Shown: positions 26,918 through 35,890, counted from the first letter of the stretch. The stretch is 64,000 bases of DNA from Bacteroidota bacterium (GCA_016192075.1 JACPUU010000022.1:124001-188000), one strand, 5' to 3'. Notes: generated by a model from the letters alone, not told the origin. Translations and numbers: made by a program.

Positions 26918-28030
26918 ATGGCCCCTTATAATCGACTTGTTTTAATAGGAAATGGGTTTGATCTCGCTTTGGGTTTAAAAACAACTTATAAGGATTTTGT
27001 CCTTCAATATCTTAAAAACTGCGGGGAAGAACTTCTGAGGAGTAAGAGACCTGATCTCCAAAATGAGTTATTAAGTATGGTGTATACGGGGCAACGGGGC
27101 CTGAATTTAATTCTTCCAATATCACAATTTCAAACTATTGAAAACTTATTAGAGTGTTATAAATCCAATAACATTAATTTGGATTTCAATTCTCCTTTTT
27201 TCGGAAAACTAGTATCAATGTCTTCTATTTCGAACTGGGTCGATTTTGAAGCTGAATATTATAATGCCCTAAAACAGAAGTTTAATTCCATAAAAATGGG
27301 TGTATCGCAAAGTATCACAGATAACCTGGAAACTCTAAACCTTAGTATGGACCTTATTGCTGAGGCATTAAAGAAGCACATCCGACAAGAAAATGAGGAA
27401 TTGAAAAAAAGGGATATTAGAGGATTCTCAAGATTTACTAAAAAGTTCTTCGACCAACTAGCAGATAAAGAACACTACTTGCTCAGGGATTCAAATATTA
27501 CGCATTATCCACCAAACCAAACGCTCTTCCTTAACTTTAATTATACAGATACCATTGATACTCTACTTAAATTTGAAAATACGAGTAAAAAACACATACT
27601 CAATATTCATGGTTCCGTCACAAATTTGGAAAATCCGATCATTTTTGGCTATGGTGATGACACCGACGAGGAATACGCATCAATGGAAAAACATGGGAAT
27701 GATGAGCTACTCAGAAAAATAAAGACTTTTCATTATCCTAGCACACACGATTATCATACACTGCTTGGATTTCTTAAAAGTTCAAAGTATGAAGTTTTTA
27801 TTGTTGGTCATTCATGTGGTTTGAGTGACAAAACACTATTAAATACTATTTTTGAGAATGAAAATTGCGTTGCAATCAAAAATTTCCATTTTATGCCGGA
27901 CGGAAAGGAGGAGGATTTTTATAAACGCATGGCAATATCAAGGAATTTTACCGATAGACAACTTTTCAGAATGAGGGTTCTTCCATTTGATGAAAATGCA
28001 CGTATACCGCAGCTTGGTATATCAGGTTAA
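26918..28030 (+). CDS. AbiH-family abortive infection protein
   Basis: A 370-aa protein of the AbiH family (phage abortive infection). The ATG at 26918 gives MAPYNRLVLIGNGFDLALGL; the frame is open from a TTG at 26870 inside the PorE gene, which was rejected. Visible family motifs are IGNGFD (10-15), NFNYTDT mid-protein, NIHGS, and GHSCGLSD (297-304). No signal peptide or membrane segment is seen, so it is cytoplasmic. The stretch is visibly richer in A/T and uses different codons from the T9SS genes upstream, suggesting transfer. It stands alone: no partner gene, integrase or tRNA borders it. The biochemical activity of AbiH is not established, although the N-terminal glycine-rich motif suggests a nucleotide-binding fold (inference). 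Confidence 0.85.
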   Translation: MAPYNRLVLIGNGFDLALGLKTTYKDFVLQYLKNCGEELLRSKRPDLQNELLSMVYTGQRGLNLILPISQFQTIENLLECYKSNNINLDFNSPFFGKLVSMSSISNWVDFEAEYYNALKQKFNSIKMGVSQSITDNLETLNLSMDLIAEALKKHIRQENEELKKRDIRGFSRFTKKFFDQLADKEHYLLRDSNITHYPPNQTLFLNFNYTDTIDTLLKFENTSKKHILNIHGSVTNLENPIIFGYGDDTDEEYASMEKHGNDELLRKIKTFHYPSTHDYHTLLGFLKSSKYEVFIVGHSCGLSDKTLLNTIFENENCVAIKNFHFMPDGKEEDFYKRMAISRNFTDRQLFRMRVLPFDENARIPQLGISG

Positions 28031-28079
28031 CTATAAAATCTTGTCTGATTTCTCACTTATCACAAGCTCTTTTTTATCC

Positions 28080-28087
28080 TATCTTTG
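28080..28087 (+). promoter_or_regulatory. Bacteroidota-type -7 promoter element (TATCTTTG)
   Basis: Exact TAnnTTTG match 15 nt before the FKBP start at 28103. A transcription start about 7 nt downstream would leave a short leader of roughly 10 nt, typical for the phylum. No good -33 element is visible. Confidence 0.6.
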
Positions 28088-28102
28088 TAAAAATTAATTT
28101 TC

Positions 28103-28702
28103 ATGAGTGATTCACAAAAAGATGCCAGCTATTGTGTTGGTATGAGCGTAGGTTACAGCCTCGAGAACCAGGAACTTTCTTCCATTAACCTGGATGAATT
28201 TATGCAGGGCATGAAAGATGTCTTTAACCAAAAACAAACAAAATTTACGCCCCAGGAAGCCAACAAGATCATTCAGACCTACCTGGGTACCCAAAATGCG
28301 TCAAAGTATGACACCTATAAAACAGAAGGTGAAAATTTTCTGAAAGAAAATGCAAAACGTGACGGTGTGGTAACACTTTCTTCAGGTTTGCAGTATGAAA
28401 TTATGACGGCAGGTACAGGGCCAAAACCAACCGCCTCTTCAGACGTTACCGTTCACTACCATGGCACACTGATAAACGGCACCGTTTTTGACAGCTCAGT
28501 ACTGCGCCAGGAACCTGCAAGTTTTGGCGTTACACAGGTTATTAAAGGATGGACCGAAGCATTGCAGCTGATGCCTAAAGGATCTAAATGGAAACTTTTT
28601 ATTCCTCAGGATCTGGCTTACGGAGCAAATCCACATCCGGGCGGCCCTATTAAACCATACATGGCTTTGATTTTTGAAGTTGAATTACTTGATATTGACT
28701 AA
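28103..28702 (+). CDS. FKBP-type peptidyl-prolyl cis-trans isomerase (no signal peptide)
   Basis: A 199-aa isomerase that speeds proline cis-trans isomerisation during folding. Residues 1-80 are an FKBP_N-type dimerisation region (SYCVGMSVGYSLENQ, INLDEFMQGMKDVF) and ~95-199 the FKBP catalytic domain (VTVHYHGTLINGTVFDSS, VIKGWTEALQLMPKGSKW, AYG). There is no signal sequence at the only plausible ATG, so it is probably cytosolic. That is unusual for the FklB/FkpA-like form, which is often exported in Bacteroidota. A second FKBP gene starts one nucleotide after this stop. Confidence 0.92.
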   Translation: MSDSQKDASYCVGMSVGYSLENQELSSINLDEFMQGMKDVFNQKQTKFTPQEANKIIQTYLGTQNASKYDTYKTEGENFLKENAKRDGVVTLSSGLQYEIMTAGTGPKPTASSDVTVHYHGTLINGTVFDSSVLRQEPASFGVTQVIKGWTEALQLMPKGSKWKLFIPQDLAYGANPHPGGPIKPYMALIFEVELLDID

Positions 28703-28703
28703 T

Positions 28704-29624
28704 ATGAAAACTGCTGCCGGTTTTTTTCTGCTGCTGGTACTCACTGCCTGTTCAGGTGATTCAACTGATCCTATCATGGAACAGGATGGAGGCTCTGAAA
28801 TTGAGTTCAGCGATTTTACTGAGAAGATCAGTTACTGCATTGGCCTGGACCATTCTTTTGCCGCGTATACTATTTACGGTTCGCCGGAAAACAAATCCAA
28901 GTTTGATCTCAACCAGATTGAGGCCGGCATGATTGACTATTTAACCGGCAATGAATTACGGATTCCGTTTGAATCGCGCGACAGTATTTTTGATTTGTAT
29001 CTTCTCAGCGACGGCAGCGTTAATGAAGCGGCAATATCAAAAGCAGATGCCAGTTATGCAATTGGTATGGAAGAAGGCTATGTTTTGGTTGGTTCACTGG
29101 TTGGGCGCGGAATTGACCAGGTGGTTTATGTAGACATGCTGGTGCGCGGCGTTCAGGATGGAATGAAAACCGGTGAGCCGGCTGTATCATTAGCTGAAGC
29201 ACGAACCGAAGTAGCCAACTATTACTCCAAACTGAACCTTGAAAACGGCCGGCTTTTTCTGGCTGAAAATGCCAAACGCGATAGTGTTATTACAACCCAA
29301 TCAGGTCTCCAGTACATTGTCTTCAAAGAAGGCAACGGGCTTAAGCCAAACATAACTGACACCTGTATTGTTCATTATACCGGGCGGTTTATTGATGGAC
29401 GTGAATTTGAAAGTACAATTCCATCGCAACATCCCGCTGCGTTTACACCACTTGGCCTGATACCCGGCTGGCAGGAAGGTTTGCTGCTGATGAAAGAAGG
29501 GTCTCAATACCGTTTATTTGTACCCAATGAATTAGCTTACGGTGAAAAAGGAAGCGGCCCCATTGAACCTTTCAGTACCCTGGTCTTTGACATTGAACTG
29601 ATCAAGGTGAAGCGCTTTAAATAG
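28704..29624 (+). CDS. FKBP-type peptidyl-prolyl isomerase lipoprotein
   Basis: A 306-aa lipoprotein isomerase. The ATG at 28704 is followed by a lipoprotein signal with lipobox LTAC (C16 is the lipidated residue). Two tandem FKBP_N-like half-domains follow (SYCIGLDHSF...QIEAGMIDYL and SYAIGMEEGY...DMLVRGVQDGM), then an FKBP catalytic domain at ~205-306 (CIVHYTGRFIDGREFES, GWQEGLLLMKEGS, ELAYGEKG). It probably acts in the periplasm or on the outer membrane as a folding factor. It forms an operon with the cytosolic FKBP, likely by duplication. Its 3' end overlaps the convergent HTTM gene by 8 nt. Confidence 0.92.
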   Translation: MKTAAGFFLLLVLTACSGDSTDPIMEQDGGSEIEFSDFTEKISYCIGLDHSFAAYTIYGSPENKSKFDLNQIEAGMIDYLTGNELRIPFESRDSIFDLYLLSDGSVNEAAISKADASYAIGMEEGYVLVGSLVGRGIDQVVYVDMLVRGVQDGMKTGEPAVSLAEARTEVANYYSKLNLENGRLFLAENAKRDSVITTQSGLQYIVFKEGNGLKPNITDTCIVHYTGRFIDGREFESTIPSQHPAAFTPLGLIPGWQEGLLLMKEGSQYRLFVPNELAYGEKGSGPIEPFSTLVFDIELIKVKRFK

Positions 29625-30564
29625 CGGTAGAATTACGCCGGGTTAGCCTGAGTTTTGACCGCAGCCAGTCTATCTGATCGTCATTTAAAAAAGGAAGATA
29701 GACTAGGCACATCACTATTCCAAACGTAAAAATTCCCATTCCAAATGCAATACTCAGGTGAAAGAATACACCAAAGAGTAAAAAGGGAATTTTGACTTTT
29801 TTAAACCATACCAGCAAACCAAAACTACCCTGGTATAGCAGCACCATATAAGTAGCAATTACTGACAGCAGGTAATTTTCACTGAACAAAAAACGCATGG
29901 GTGCACCAGAATAAGCAGCTATGCGTGAAATATACATGACCGCCTCTCCGGAGGTCCAGTTTTCATCAAGCAGCTTATAAAACGTGCTGAAAAAATACAA
30001 AATACATACCTGGATTAAAATCAACCAGTAAAAGGTGTTGTTCAGTGTATTCTGCAATTCTGAAAAACGGGGACTTTCACTGCGCCTGATCCAGAAAGAG
30101 GGTTTCCATTTGTCTGAACGATCACTTTTCTGTATAAAAATAAGATAAAATAAAACCAGGCACAGCAGTACTTCTCCTCCGGTGAACATCAGTGCCCCTT
30201 TTAAAAAAAGATTGATCGTAAAAAAATAAACCGCAATGGATGAAAGCCTTGGAAGAATGCGGAAAATTCCGGTTATCAGAAACAAAATCTGGCCGATTAT
30301 AAAAACAACATAAACCCAGCTATAGGTTGCGTTTGCCGGGTGGCTCAATGCATTAACAAGGCCGGTGCTTGCCTGTTCCCAAACCGGCAGGCTGTAATCC
30401 CAGCGGGTACCGCTCATTCCATCGTACGACCAAAGATCAACAGCAACGGGAAGCAGTGTGAGTGTATTTATCAATAAAAAAAAGTAAATGACCCTTCTGA
30501 AAATTTCAATTTTGAACCAGTGATCAAAATTGCGTGTAAATATTTCAGGAATCCGCTTTATCAT
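29617..30564 (-). CDS. HTTM-domain membrane protein (vitamin K-dependent carboxylase-like)
   Basis: A 315-aa polytopic membrane protein. I chose the ATG at 30564 (MIKRIPEIFTRNFDHWF), which overlaps the upstream DUF5819-like stop by ATGA; longer forms from 30576 or 30636 would run into that gene. It contains about seven to eight hydrophobic helices and HTTM-type features: a conserved basic/aromatic N-terminus, WxYxLP early, LYFFSTFYKLLDENWTSGEA in the middle, and a late FHLSIAFGMGIF helix. HTTM proteins include gamma-glutamyl carboxylase relatives, but most bacterial members have no known function. It is always paired here with the upstream gene, so the two likely work together. The 3' end overlaps the FKBP lipoprotein gene tail-to-tail. 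Confidence 0.8.
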   Translation of the reverse strand: MIKRIPEIFTRNFDHWFKIEIFRRVIYFFLLINTLTLLPVAVDLWSYDGMSGTRWDYSLPVWEQASTGLVNALSHPANATYSWVYVVFIIGQILFLITGIFRILPRLSSIAVYFFTINLFLKGALMFTGGEVLLCLVLFYLIFIQKSDRSDKWKPSFWIRRSESPRFSELQNTLNNTFYWLILIQVCILYFFSTFYKLLDENWTSGEAVMYISRIAAYSGAPMRFLFSENYLLSVIATYMVLLYQGSFGLLVWFKKVKIPFLLFGVFFHLSIAFGMGIFTFGIVMCLVYLPFLNDDQIDWLRSKLRLTRRNSTAI

Positions 30565-31136
30565 TTTTTTTCCCATGAAAAAGAAGGTAAAATCAATGTA
30601 CCCGATTCGCCCGTTTTCACATTGTGAAAAGAGCACTCTGCCAGTGCCCTCACCGGTCTTTTTTCAAATAAAAAATCTGCAGTCCCATAAATATAACTGC
30701 GCATCATCCAATAACTGGATGTATTTTTATAGGACGTGCTGCTGTCTGCCGGAAAAGGCTCGTACGGGGACATTCCCATCCAGATGAGGTCATTGCCGGT
30801 ATAGTACAGCAGGTTTGACTCACCCACCGCCAGATCACTGTGATAGGTAAAGCGGAACATGGCGTGGCTGGCACGTACCCCAACCATGGGGTCAATCCAG
30901 TCTGTTGAATCATTCTCAAAATAATACTTCACACGCAAACGGGTATCGTTCAGCGGGCAGGGGGCAAAAAGACTCCAGGTTTGCTCAAAAACAGGCGCAA
31001 CATAGACTGAAGAAGCCTGCTTCAGGGAAGCCGGCATCATCTGTTCTGGAAAAGCATAGATAATAATTGCCAGTGAATGTCCGGCAACAAAGACAAATGC
31101 GAGCCAGCCGAGAAGTATTTTATTTGATTTCTGCAC
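30561..31136 (-). CDS. DUF5819-like single-pass membrane protein
   Basis: A 191-aa protein with one N-terminal membrane helix (ILLGWLAFVFVAGHSLAIIIY), which would expose the remainder to the periplasm. The start must be the GTG at 31136, because no ATG lies upstream of the helix. The segment TWSLFAPCPLNDTRL is like the W-x-FAP-x-P core of DUF5819-type proteins, which are commonly encoded next to HTTM proteins. The gene is coupled to the HTTM gene by an ATGA overlap. Function unknown; the pairing suggests a two-component membrane enzyme or assembly. Confidence 0.7.
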   Translation of the reverse strand: MQKSNKILLGWLAFVFVAGHSLAIIIYAFPEQMMPASLKQASSVYVAPVFEQTWSLFAPCPLNDTRLRVKYYFENDSTDWIDPMVGVRASHAMFRFTYHSDLAVGESNLLYYTGNDLIWMGMSPYEPFPADSSTSYKNTSSYWMMRSYIYGTADFLFEKRPVRALAECSFHNVKTGESGTLILPSFSWEKK

Positions 31137-31158
31137 AAAAAAATCGTGTCAAACTTCT

Positions 31159-31166
31159 TAAATTTG
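31159..31166 (+). promoter_or_regulatory. -7 promoter element (TAAATTTG) for fumarylacetoacetase
   Basis: Exact TAnnTTTG match 33 nt before the ATG at 31200, in the divergent gap with the DUF5819-like gene. No clear -33 element at the usual distance. Confidence 0.5.
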
Positions 31167-31199
31167 GTACAAAATAACAAATTCTCATCAAAACATACT

Positions 31200-32468
31200 A
31201 TGTCTTATATCATACCTGCAAGTGCAGCCTCCTGGATACCCGTTCAACCCGGCAATGATTTTCCTGTTCAGAATCTTCCGTTTGGAATTGTTAAAACACC
31301 CGCACTCCCAAAAAGCGTTGGTGTTGCATTGGGTGAATATGTCATTCACATGACTGCACTTTTTGACGCAGGGTATTTGAAAAACCTTCCGTTTGACCGG
31401 GCTGATTTTGCATCAGACTACCTGAATCAACTGATGTCAAAAGGCAAACAAGCCTGCTCAGACCTGCGCAAACGCCTTTTTGAATTATTCAAAGTAGGCG
31501 GAGAGCTGAAAGAAAGTGCTGATTTGTATGGAACCATTTTGCTGAAACAGGCAGATGTTACTATGGAATTGCCACTGCGGATAGGTGATTATACCGATTT
31601 CTATTCAAGCCGTGAACATGCCTTTAACATGGGGGTAATGTTCCGTGACCCCGAAAATGCACTGCTGCCAAACTGGCTTCACATACCGGTAGGGTATCAC
31701 GGCCGGGCATCGTCAATTATTGTTTCGGGGCAACCCATCTACCGGCCTAAAGGGCAACAACTGCCGGTTGAAAATCAACCCCCGGTTTTTGGTCCTACCA
31801 AACAACTGGACATTGAACTGGAAATGGCTTTCACCACCTTTCAGGGCAAACCGCTGGGAGAAAGTATTACAACCCTTGAAGCCGATCAGTATATTTTTGG
31901 AATGTGTCTTTTTAACGACTGGACTGCACGCGATATTCAAAAATGGGAATACATTCCGCTGGGCCCTTTCCTGGGGAAAAATTTTGCATCATCAGTATCA
32001 CCGTGGATTGTGAGCCTGGATGCGCTTGAACCTTTCAGAATTCCCGGTCCGGTACAGGAACCTAAAGTTCTTCCATACCTTGAATACAGCGGTAATAAAC
32101 ACCTTGATATTAAACTGGAAGTAATACTGGAAACTGAAGATGGCACAGAAAATTTAATTTCAAAATCCAACTACAAACACATGTACTGGAATATGAACCA
32201 GCAGCTGGCGCATCACACGGTTAATGGCTGCAATATTAACTGTGGTGACCTGATGGCTTCCGGAACTATTTCCGGCACAACGCCAGACTCATTTGGCTCA
32301 ATGATGGAGCTTTGCTGGAAAGGCACCAAACCTATTAAACTGAAAGACGGTTCAGAGCGTAAATTCCTGCAGGACGGAGATACCATTATTATGCGCGGTT
32401 ATTGCCAGGGAGAAAACTTCAGAGTTGGTTTTGGTGAAGTGCGTACTAAAATTCTTGCCGCAAAATAA
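31200..32468 (+). CDS. fahA: Fumarylacetoacetase
   Basis: A 422-aa cytosolic hydrolase that splits 4-fumarylacetoacetate into fumarate and acetoacetate, the last step of tyrosine and phenylalanine breakdown through homogentisate. The ATG at 31200 (MSYIIPASAASW) was chosen over a TTG at 31146 that precedes the promoter motif. Typical blocks are visible: an N-terminal SH3-like domain with LPFGIV, then the catalytic domain with HIPVGYHGRASSIIVSG, FGPTKQLDIELEMAF, FNDWTARDIQKWEY, PLGPFLGKNF, VSPWIV and MMELCWKGTKPI. Length fits the eukaryote-like long FAH (~420 aa). Other tyrosine-degradation genes are not in the window. Confidence 0.96.
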   Translation: MSYIIPASAASWIPVQPGNDFPVQNLPFGIVKTPALPKSVGVALGEYVIHMTALFDAGYLKNLPFDRADFASDYLNQLMSKGKQACSDLRKRLFELFKVGGELKESADLYGTILLKQADVTMELPLRIGDYTDFYSSREHAFNMGVMFRDPENALLPNWLHIPVGYHGRASSIIVSGQPIYRPKGQQLPVENQPPVFGPTKQLDIELEMAFTTFQGKPLGESITTLEADQYIFGMCLFNDWTARDIQKWEYIPLGPFLGKNFASSVSPWIVSLDALEPFRIPGPVQEPKVLPYLEYSGNKHLDIKLEVILETEDGTENLISKSNYKHMYWNMNQQLAHHTVNGCNINCGDLMASGTISGTTPDSFGSMMELCWKGTKPIKLKDGSERKFLQDGDTIIMRGYCQGENFRVGFGEVRTKILAAK

Positions 32469-32477
32469 TTGCATTGT

Positions 32478-33602
32478 ATGAAATCGTTTTTTTTGATCCT
32501 TTTCCTTTCAGCCGTTTTGGGCGTATCTGCTCAAAAACACAAGGCTTATTATGACAATGGCAACCTGAAAGAGGTAGGCAAATACAAAAAAAATCTGCCT
32601 GTCAAAGCCTGGATTTTTTACCATGAAAATGGCACCAAATGGGCTGAAGGACTTTATGTGAAGGGGGCTAAAGAAGGCATGTGGAATTATTACGATACCA
32701 ATGGAACCTTTAAAGAAGCCGGACTTTACGTGAATGGTGAACGCAGCGGTAAATGGGTTGGGTATTACCCGGGCGGCGCGTTGGAATATGAGGGCAATTA
32801 TGACGAAGGGAACAGAACCGGTGCCTGGAAATACTATTATGAAAATGGTAAAATTTCACACGAAGGCAATTTTGACCAGGACCTGCAAAACGGCACCTGG
32901 AATTACTATTACGAATCAGGCCAGCTTAAGGAAACGGGGGGCTGGAAGGACGATGTTGCCAATGGTAAGTGGAACTATTATTTTGAAAATGGTAAATTGT
33001 CACAAACCGGATCATGGCTGAATCACCAGCAGCAGGGAAAATGGATCTTTTATTTTGAAACCGGATCCATCGAAGAAGAAGGAGAATACGTGGAAGGCAC
33101 ACAAACCGGTAAATGGACCTTTTATTATGAAAACGGAAACCTGGAAGAAGAAGGAGCCTACGATACCACCGGCAATCAAACCGGATTGTGGAACTATTAT
33201 TATGAAAGCGGCAAATTAAAGAAAACAGGCAACTGGTTAAATGGCTTAAGTCATGGAGCCTGGACATACTATTATGAAAACGGGAATACTGAAAAAACCG
33301 GAAATTTTGAAGCAGGATCAGCCAGCGGCAAATGGGTTTATTTTTCAGAAGACGGCGCCAAAACAGATGAAGGAACCTGGGAAAACAGCCTGATGAATGG
33401 TACCTGGACCTACTACTATAAAAGTGGTAAAATAAAAGAACAGGGCACCTGGGTAAACTCTGTGCAGCATGGAACCTGGTATTATTATTCAGAATCAGGC
33501 AAGCTGGAGGAACAATGGGAATGGATTAACGGGGTTGCCGGGGAAAACTTGTCAGACACCGACAGAAAAGACAACATTATTCAGACAGATAAAAAACACT
33601 AA
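32478..33602 (+). CDS. Secreted MORN-variant repeat protein (YwqK-like), 14 repeats
   Basis: A 374-aa exported repeat protein. The ATG at 32478 gives the signal peptide MKSFFLILFLSAVLGVSA. The rest is about 14 copies of a ~23-aa MORN-variant unit with consensus G-x-W-x-(Y/F)YYENGKL-x-E-x-G-x-(W/Y). Database names such as 'toxin-antitoxin YwqK family antitoxin' belong to this repeat type but are not supported here: the protein is secreted and has no toxin partner. It probably forms an extended beta-sheet stack in the periplasm or outer membrane. Ten nucleotides separate it from fahA, so cotranscription is likely; a related protein is encoded at 51568. Confidence 0.85.
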   Translation: MKSFFLILFLSAVLGVSAQKHKAYYDNGNLKEVGKYKKNLPVKAWIFYHENGTKWAEGLYVKGAKEGMWNYYDTNGTFKEAGLYVNGERSGKWVGYYPGGALEYEGNYDEGNRTGAWKYYYENGKISHEGNFDQDLQNGTWNYYYESGQLKETGGWKDDVANGKWNYYFENGKLSQTGSWLNHQQQGKWIFYFETGSIEEEGEYVEGTQTGKWTFYYENGNLEEEGAYDTTGNQTGLWNYYYESGKLKKTGNWLNGLSHGAWTYYYENGNTEKTGNFEAGSASGKWVYFSEDGAKTDEGTWENSLMNGTWTYYYKSGKIKEQGTWVNSVQHGTWYYYSESGKLEEQWEWINGVAGENLSDTDRKDNIIQTDKKH

Positions 33603-33616
33603 TCCGCATTTTATTC

Positions 33617-35830
33617 ATGACAGGCGAAACGTATAACGAAATAGATCTTGAGAGGGAACGGCTTGAAATATTAAAAGCTTACAGGGGGTTGTTGTGGGTC
33701 AGTCGTCATGTACGTGATAAAGAAGACACCAAACTCATACGCAAAGCATTTGATCTTGCGGTAGAGGCGCACAAGGAAATGCGGCGCAAATCAGGTGAAC
33801 CCTATATTTTTCATCCCATTGCGGTAGCGCGTATCTGCATTGAAGAAATGGGCCTGGGTACTACGGCAATTGTATGCGCCCTGCTGCATGACACGGTAGA
33901 AGACACTTACATTACGCTGAATGACATTGAAGAAATGTTTGGGCTGAAAGTAAGAACCATCATTAACGGGTTGACCAAAATTCCTGAAGTTTTTGATGAA
34001 AACATTTCACTGCAGGCTGAAAATTTCAGAAAACTTATACTGACCATCTCCGATGATTTACGCGTGGCATTTATCAAAATTGCCGACCGACTGCACAATA
34101 TGCGAACATTAAGTTCCATGCGGCCGGACAAGCGTCTGAAAATTTGTTCTGAAACTGAATTTTTGTACGCTCCCCTGGCCCACCGCTTAGGATTCAATGC
34201 CATTAAAAATGAATTTGAAGACATCATTTTTAAATACAAAGAGCCCGAACGTTATGCTGAGATTGAGAGTAAACTGGAAAAAACCAAAGAAATCAGGAAT
34301 CGCTTTATCAGGCAGTTTACCAATCCAATTAAACAGGTTCTGGAGCGTGAGGGCTTTAATTTCAGCATAAAAGCACGTACTAAAAGTATACCATCTATCT
34401 ATAAAAAGGTGTACCAGAAAAATGTCAGTTTTGATGAGATCTTCGACATTTTTGCCATCCGTATTATTTACGATACTGAAATCGAAAATGAGAAACCAAT
34501 GGCCTGGCGCATCTATTCCATTGTAACAGATTTTTATCAGCCCAACCCCGATCGTTTGCGTGACTGGATTTCAATTCCCAAAGCCAACGGGTATGAATCA
34601 CTGCACACTACTGTAATGAGTCCTACCGGTAAATGGGTGGAGGTTCAGATACGAAGCGTGCGGATGGATGAAATTGCCGAAAAAGGTTATGCCGCTCACT
34701 GGAAATACAAAGAAAACAGTACTACTGAAAGCACGTTTGACCGGTGGATTGGAGAAATCAGGGACCTGCTTGAAAATCCGGAAGCCAATGCCGAGGAGTT
34801 TATTGATGAATTTAAACTGAATTTATTTACCGACGAAATTTACGTTTTCACTCCCAACGGAGACCTGCGCGTATTACCAAAAAATGCTACTACACTTGAC
34901 TTTGCTTTTGACATTCACACCGATGTTGGCCTTTCATGCATTGGTGCCAAAGTAAACGGAAAACTAATGCCTATCAGCCACGTTTTGAAAAGCGGTGACC
35001 AGGTTGAAATTATCCGTTCCAAAAAGCAGCTGCCAAAAGAAGACTGGCTGAAATTTGTTGGAACAGCAAGGGCAAAAGCAAAAATAAAATCAGCGCTCAA
35101 AGAAGAGCAAAAACGTATTGCGTCAGACGGAAAAGAAATTCTTCAGCGCAAGTTCAGCCAGCTTCACATCAATTTTACCAGTGAGAATATTTCAATACTC
35201 GAGAAATTTTTTCAGATACCCAACACCACTGAACTTTATTTTCAGATTGCCAAGGGCAAGCTGGACTTATCAAGACTGCGTGAGATTGAGGTGGTTGGAA
35301 AAGCGCTGGTGTTGCCTAAAAAGGTAGAAAAAACAGAAAACAGCAGTTCACTTCAGAATATCATTACCTGTGTTGACAGTAAAAAAGATACCATTGTTAT
35401 TGGTGAAGATTTCAAAGATATTGAGTACCGGCTTGCCAACTGCTGTACCCCCATTCCGGGAGACGATGTTTTTGGATTTATTACCGCTACTGAAGGAATC
35501 AAAATTCACCGTGTAAACTGCCCCAATGCCACCCGGCTCATGTCAAACTATGCATACCGCATTATAAAGGCAACCTGGAAGAGCAAACACCTGAAAGAAC
35601 GGCTGGCAGGTATAAAAATAACCGGTATTGATGATGTGGGTATTGTAAACACCATTACCAACATTATTTCGTCTGAACATCGTGTCAACATGAAATCTAT
35701 CAGTTTTGAGTCAAACGACGGTATTTTTGAAGGCAAAATCATGCTGTATGTGTACGATACAGAGCATTTGGATAAACTAATGCTTCAGTTTGAACAGATA
35801 AACGGTGTCAAATCCGTAGAAAGAATTTGA
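33617..35830 (+). CDS. rsh: Bifunctional (p)ppGpp synthetase/hydrolase (RSH)
   Basis: A 737-aa RelA/SpoT homologue that makes and degrades the stringent-response alarmone (p)ppGpp. Hydrolase domain: HD motif H91-D92 with H52 and E95-D96 (HDTVED), all intact, so hydrolysis should be active. Synthetase domain: RLRDWISIPKANGYESLHT is intact. A TGS domain (EIYVFTPNGDLRVLP) at ~405-470, a Zn-finger-like/RIS segment with NCCTPIPGD, and a C-terminal ACT domain (ITGIDDVGIVNTIT) follow. Length and architecture match the long ribosome-associated RSH. It is followed by fur, STAS and purA, an order common in Flavobacteriales. Confidence 0.95.
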   Translation: MTGETYNEIDLERERLEILKAYRGLLWVSRHVRDKEDTKLIRKAFDLAVEAHKEMRRKSGEPYIFHPIAVARICIEEMGLGTTAIVCALLHDTVEDTYITLNDIEEMFGLKVRTIINGLTKIPEVFDENISLQAENFRKLILTISDDLRVAFIKIADRLHNMRTLSSMRPDKRLKICSETEFLYAPLAHRLGFNAIKNEFEDIIFKYKEPERYAEIESKLEKTKEIRNRFIRQFTNPIKQVLEREGFNFSIKARTKSIPSIYKKVYQKNVSFDEIFDIFAIRIIYDTEIENEKPMAWRIYSIVTDFYQPNPDRLRDWISIPKANGYESLHTTVMSPTGKWVEVQIRSVRMDEIAEKGYAAHWKYKENSTTESTFDRWIGEIRDLLENPEANAEEFIDEFKLNLFTDEIYVFTPNGDLRVLPKNATTLDFAFDIHTDVGLSCIGAKVNGKLMPISHVLKSGDQVEIIRSKKQLPKEDWLKFVGTARAKAKIKSALKEEQKRIASDGKEILQRKFSQLHINFTSENISILEKFFQIPNTTELYFQIAKGKLDLSRLREIEVVGKALVLPKKVEKTENSSSLQNIITCVDSKKDTIVIGEDFKDIEYRLANCCTPIPGDDVFGFITATEGIKIHRVNCPNATRLMSNYAYRIIKATWKSKHLKERLAGIKITGIDDVGIVNTITNIISSEHRVNMKSISFESNDGIFEGKIMLYVYDTEHLDKLMLQFEQINGVKSVERI

Positions 35831-35841
35831 TTTAAAAGCCG

Positions 35842-35870
35842 TTTGAACAGTTAATTTCTTACTATCTTTA
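35842..35870 (+). promoter_or_regulatory. Probable promoter of fur (TTTG-N17-TATCTTTA)
   Basis: TTTG at 35842-35845 and TATCTTTA at 35863-35870 are 17 nt apart, close to the Bacteroidota -33/-7 consensus TTTG...TAnnTTTG. The fur ATG lies 20 nt downstream. It is the best-formed two-part promoter I see in the window. Confidence 0.6.
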
Positions 35871-35890
35871 CGCATAATACCTGCGCAATT

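Noticed and set aside
26870-28102. Genomic island or prophage around the AbiH gene
   Set aside because: Only one atypical gene; no integrase, tRNA, flanking direct repeats or phage genes were found.
32478-33602. Toxin-antitoxin (YwqK antitoxin) locus
   Set aside because: The protein has a signal peptide and only MORN-variant repeats, and the neighbours are fahA and rsh; there is no toxin gene. The same applies to 51568-52305.
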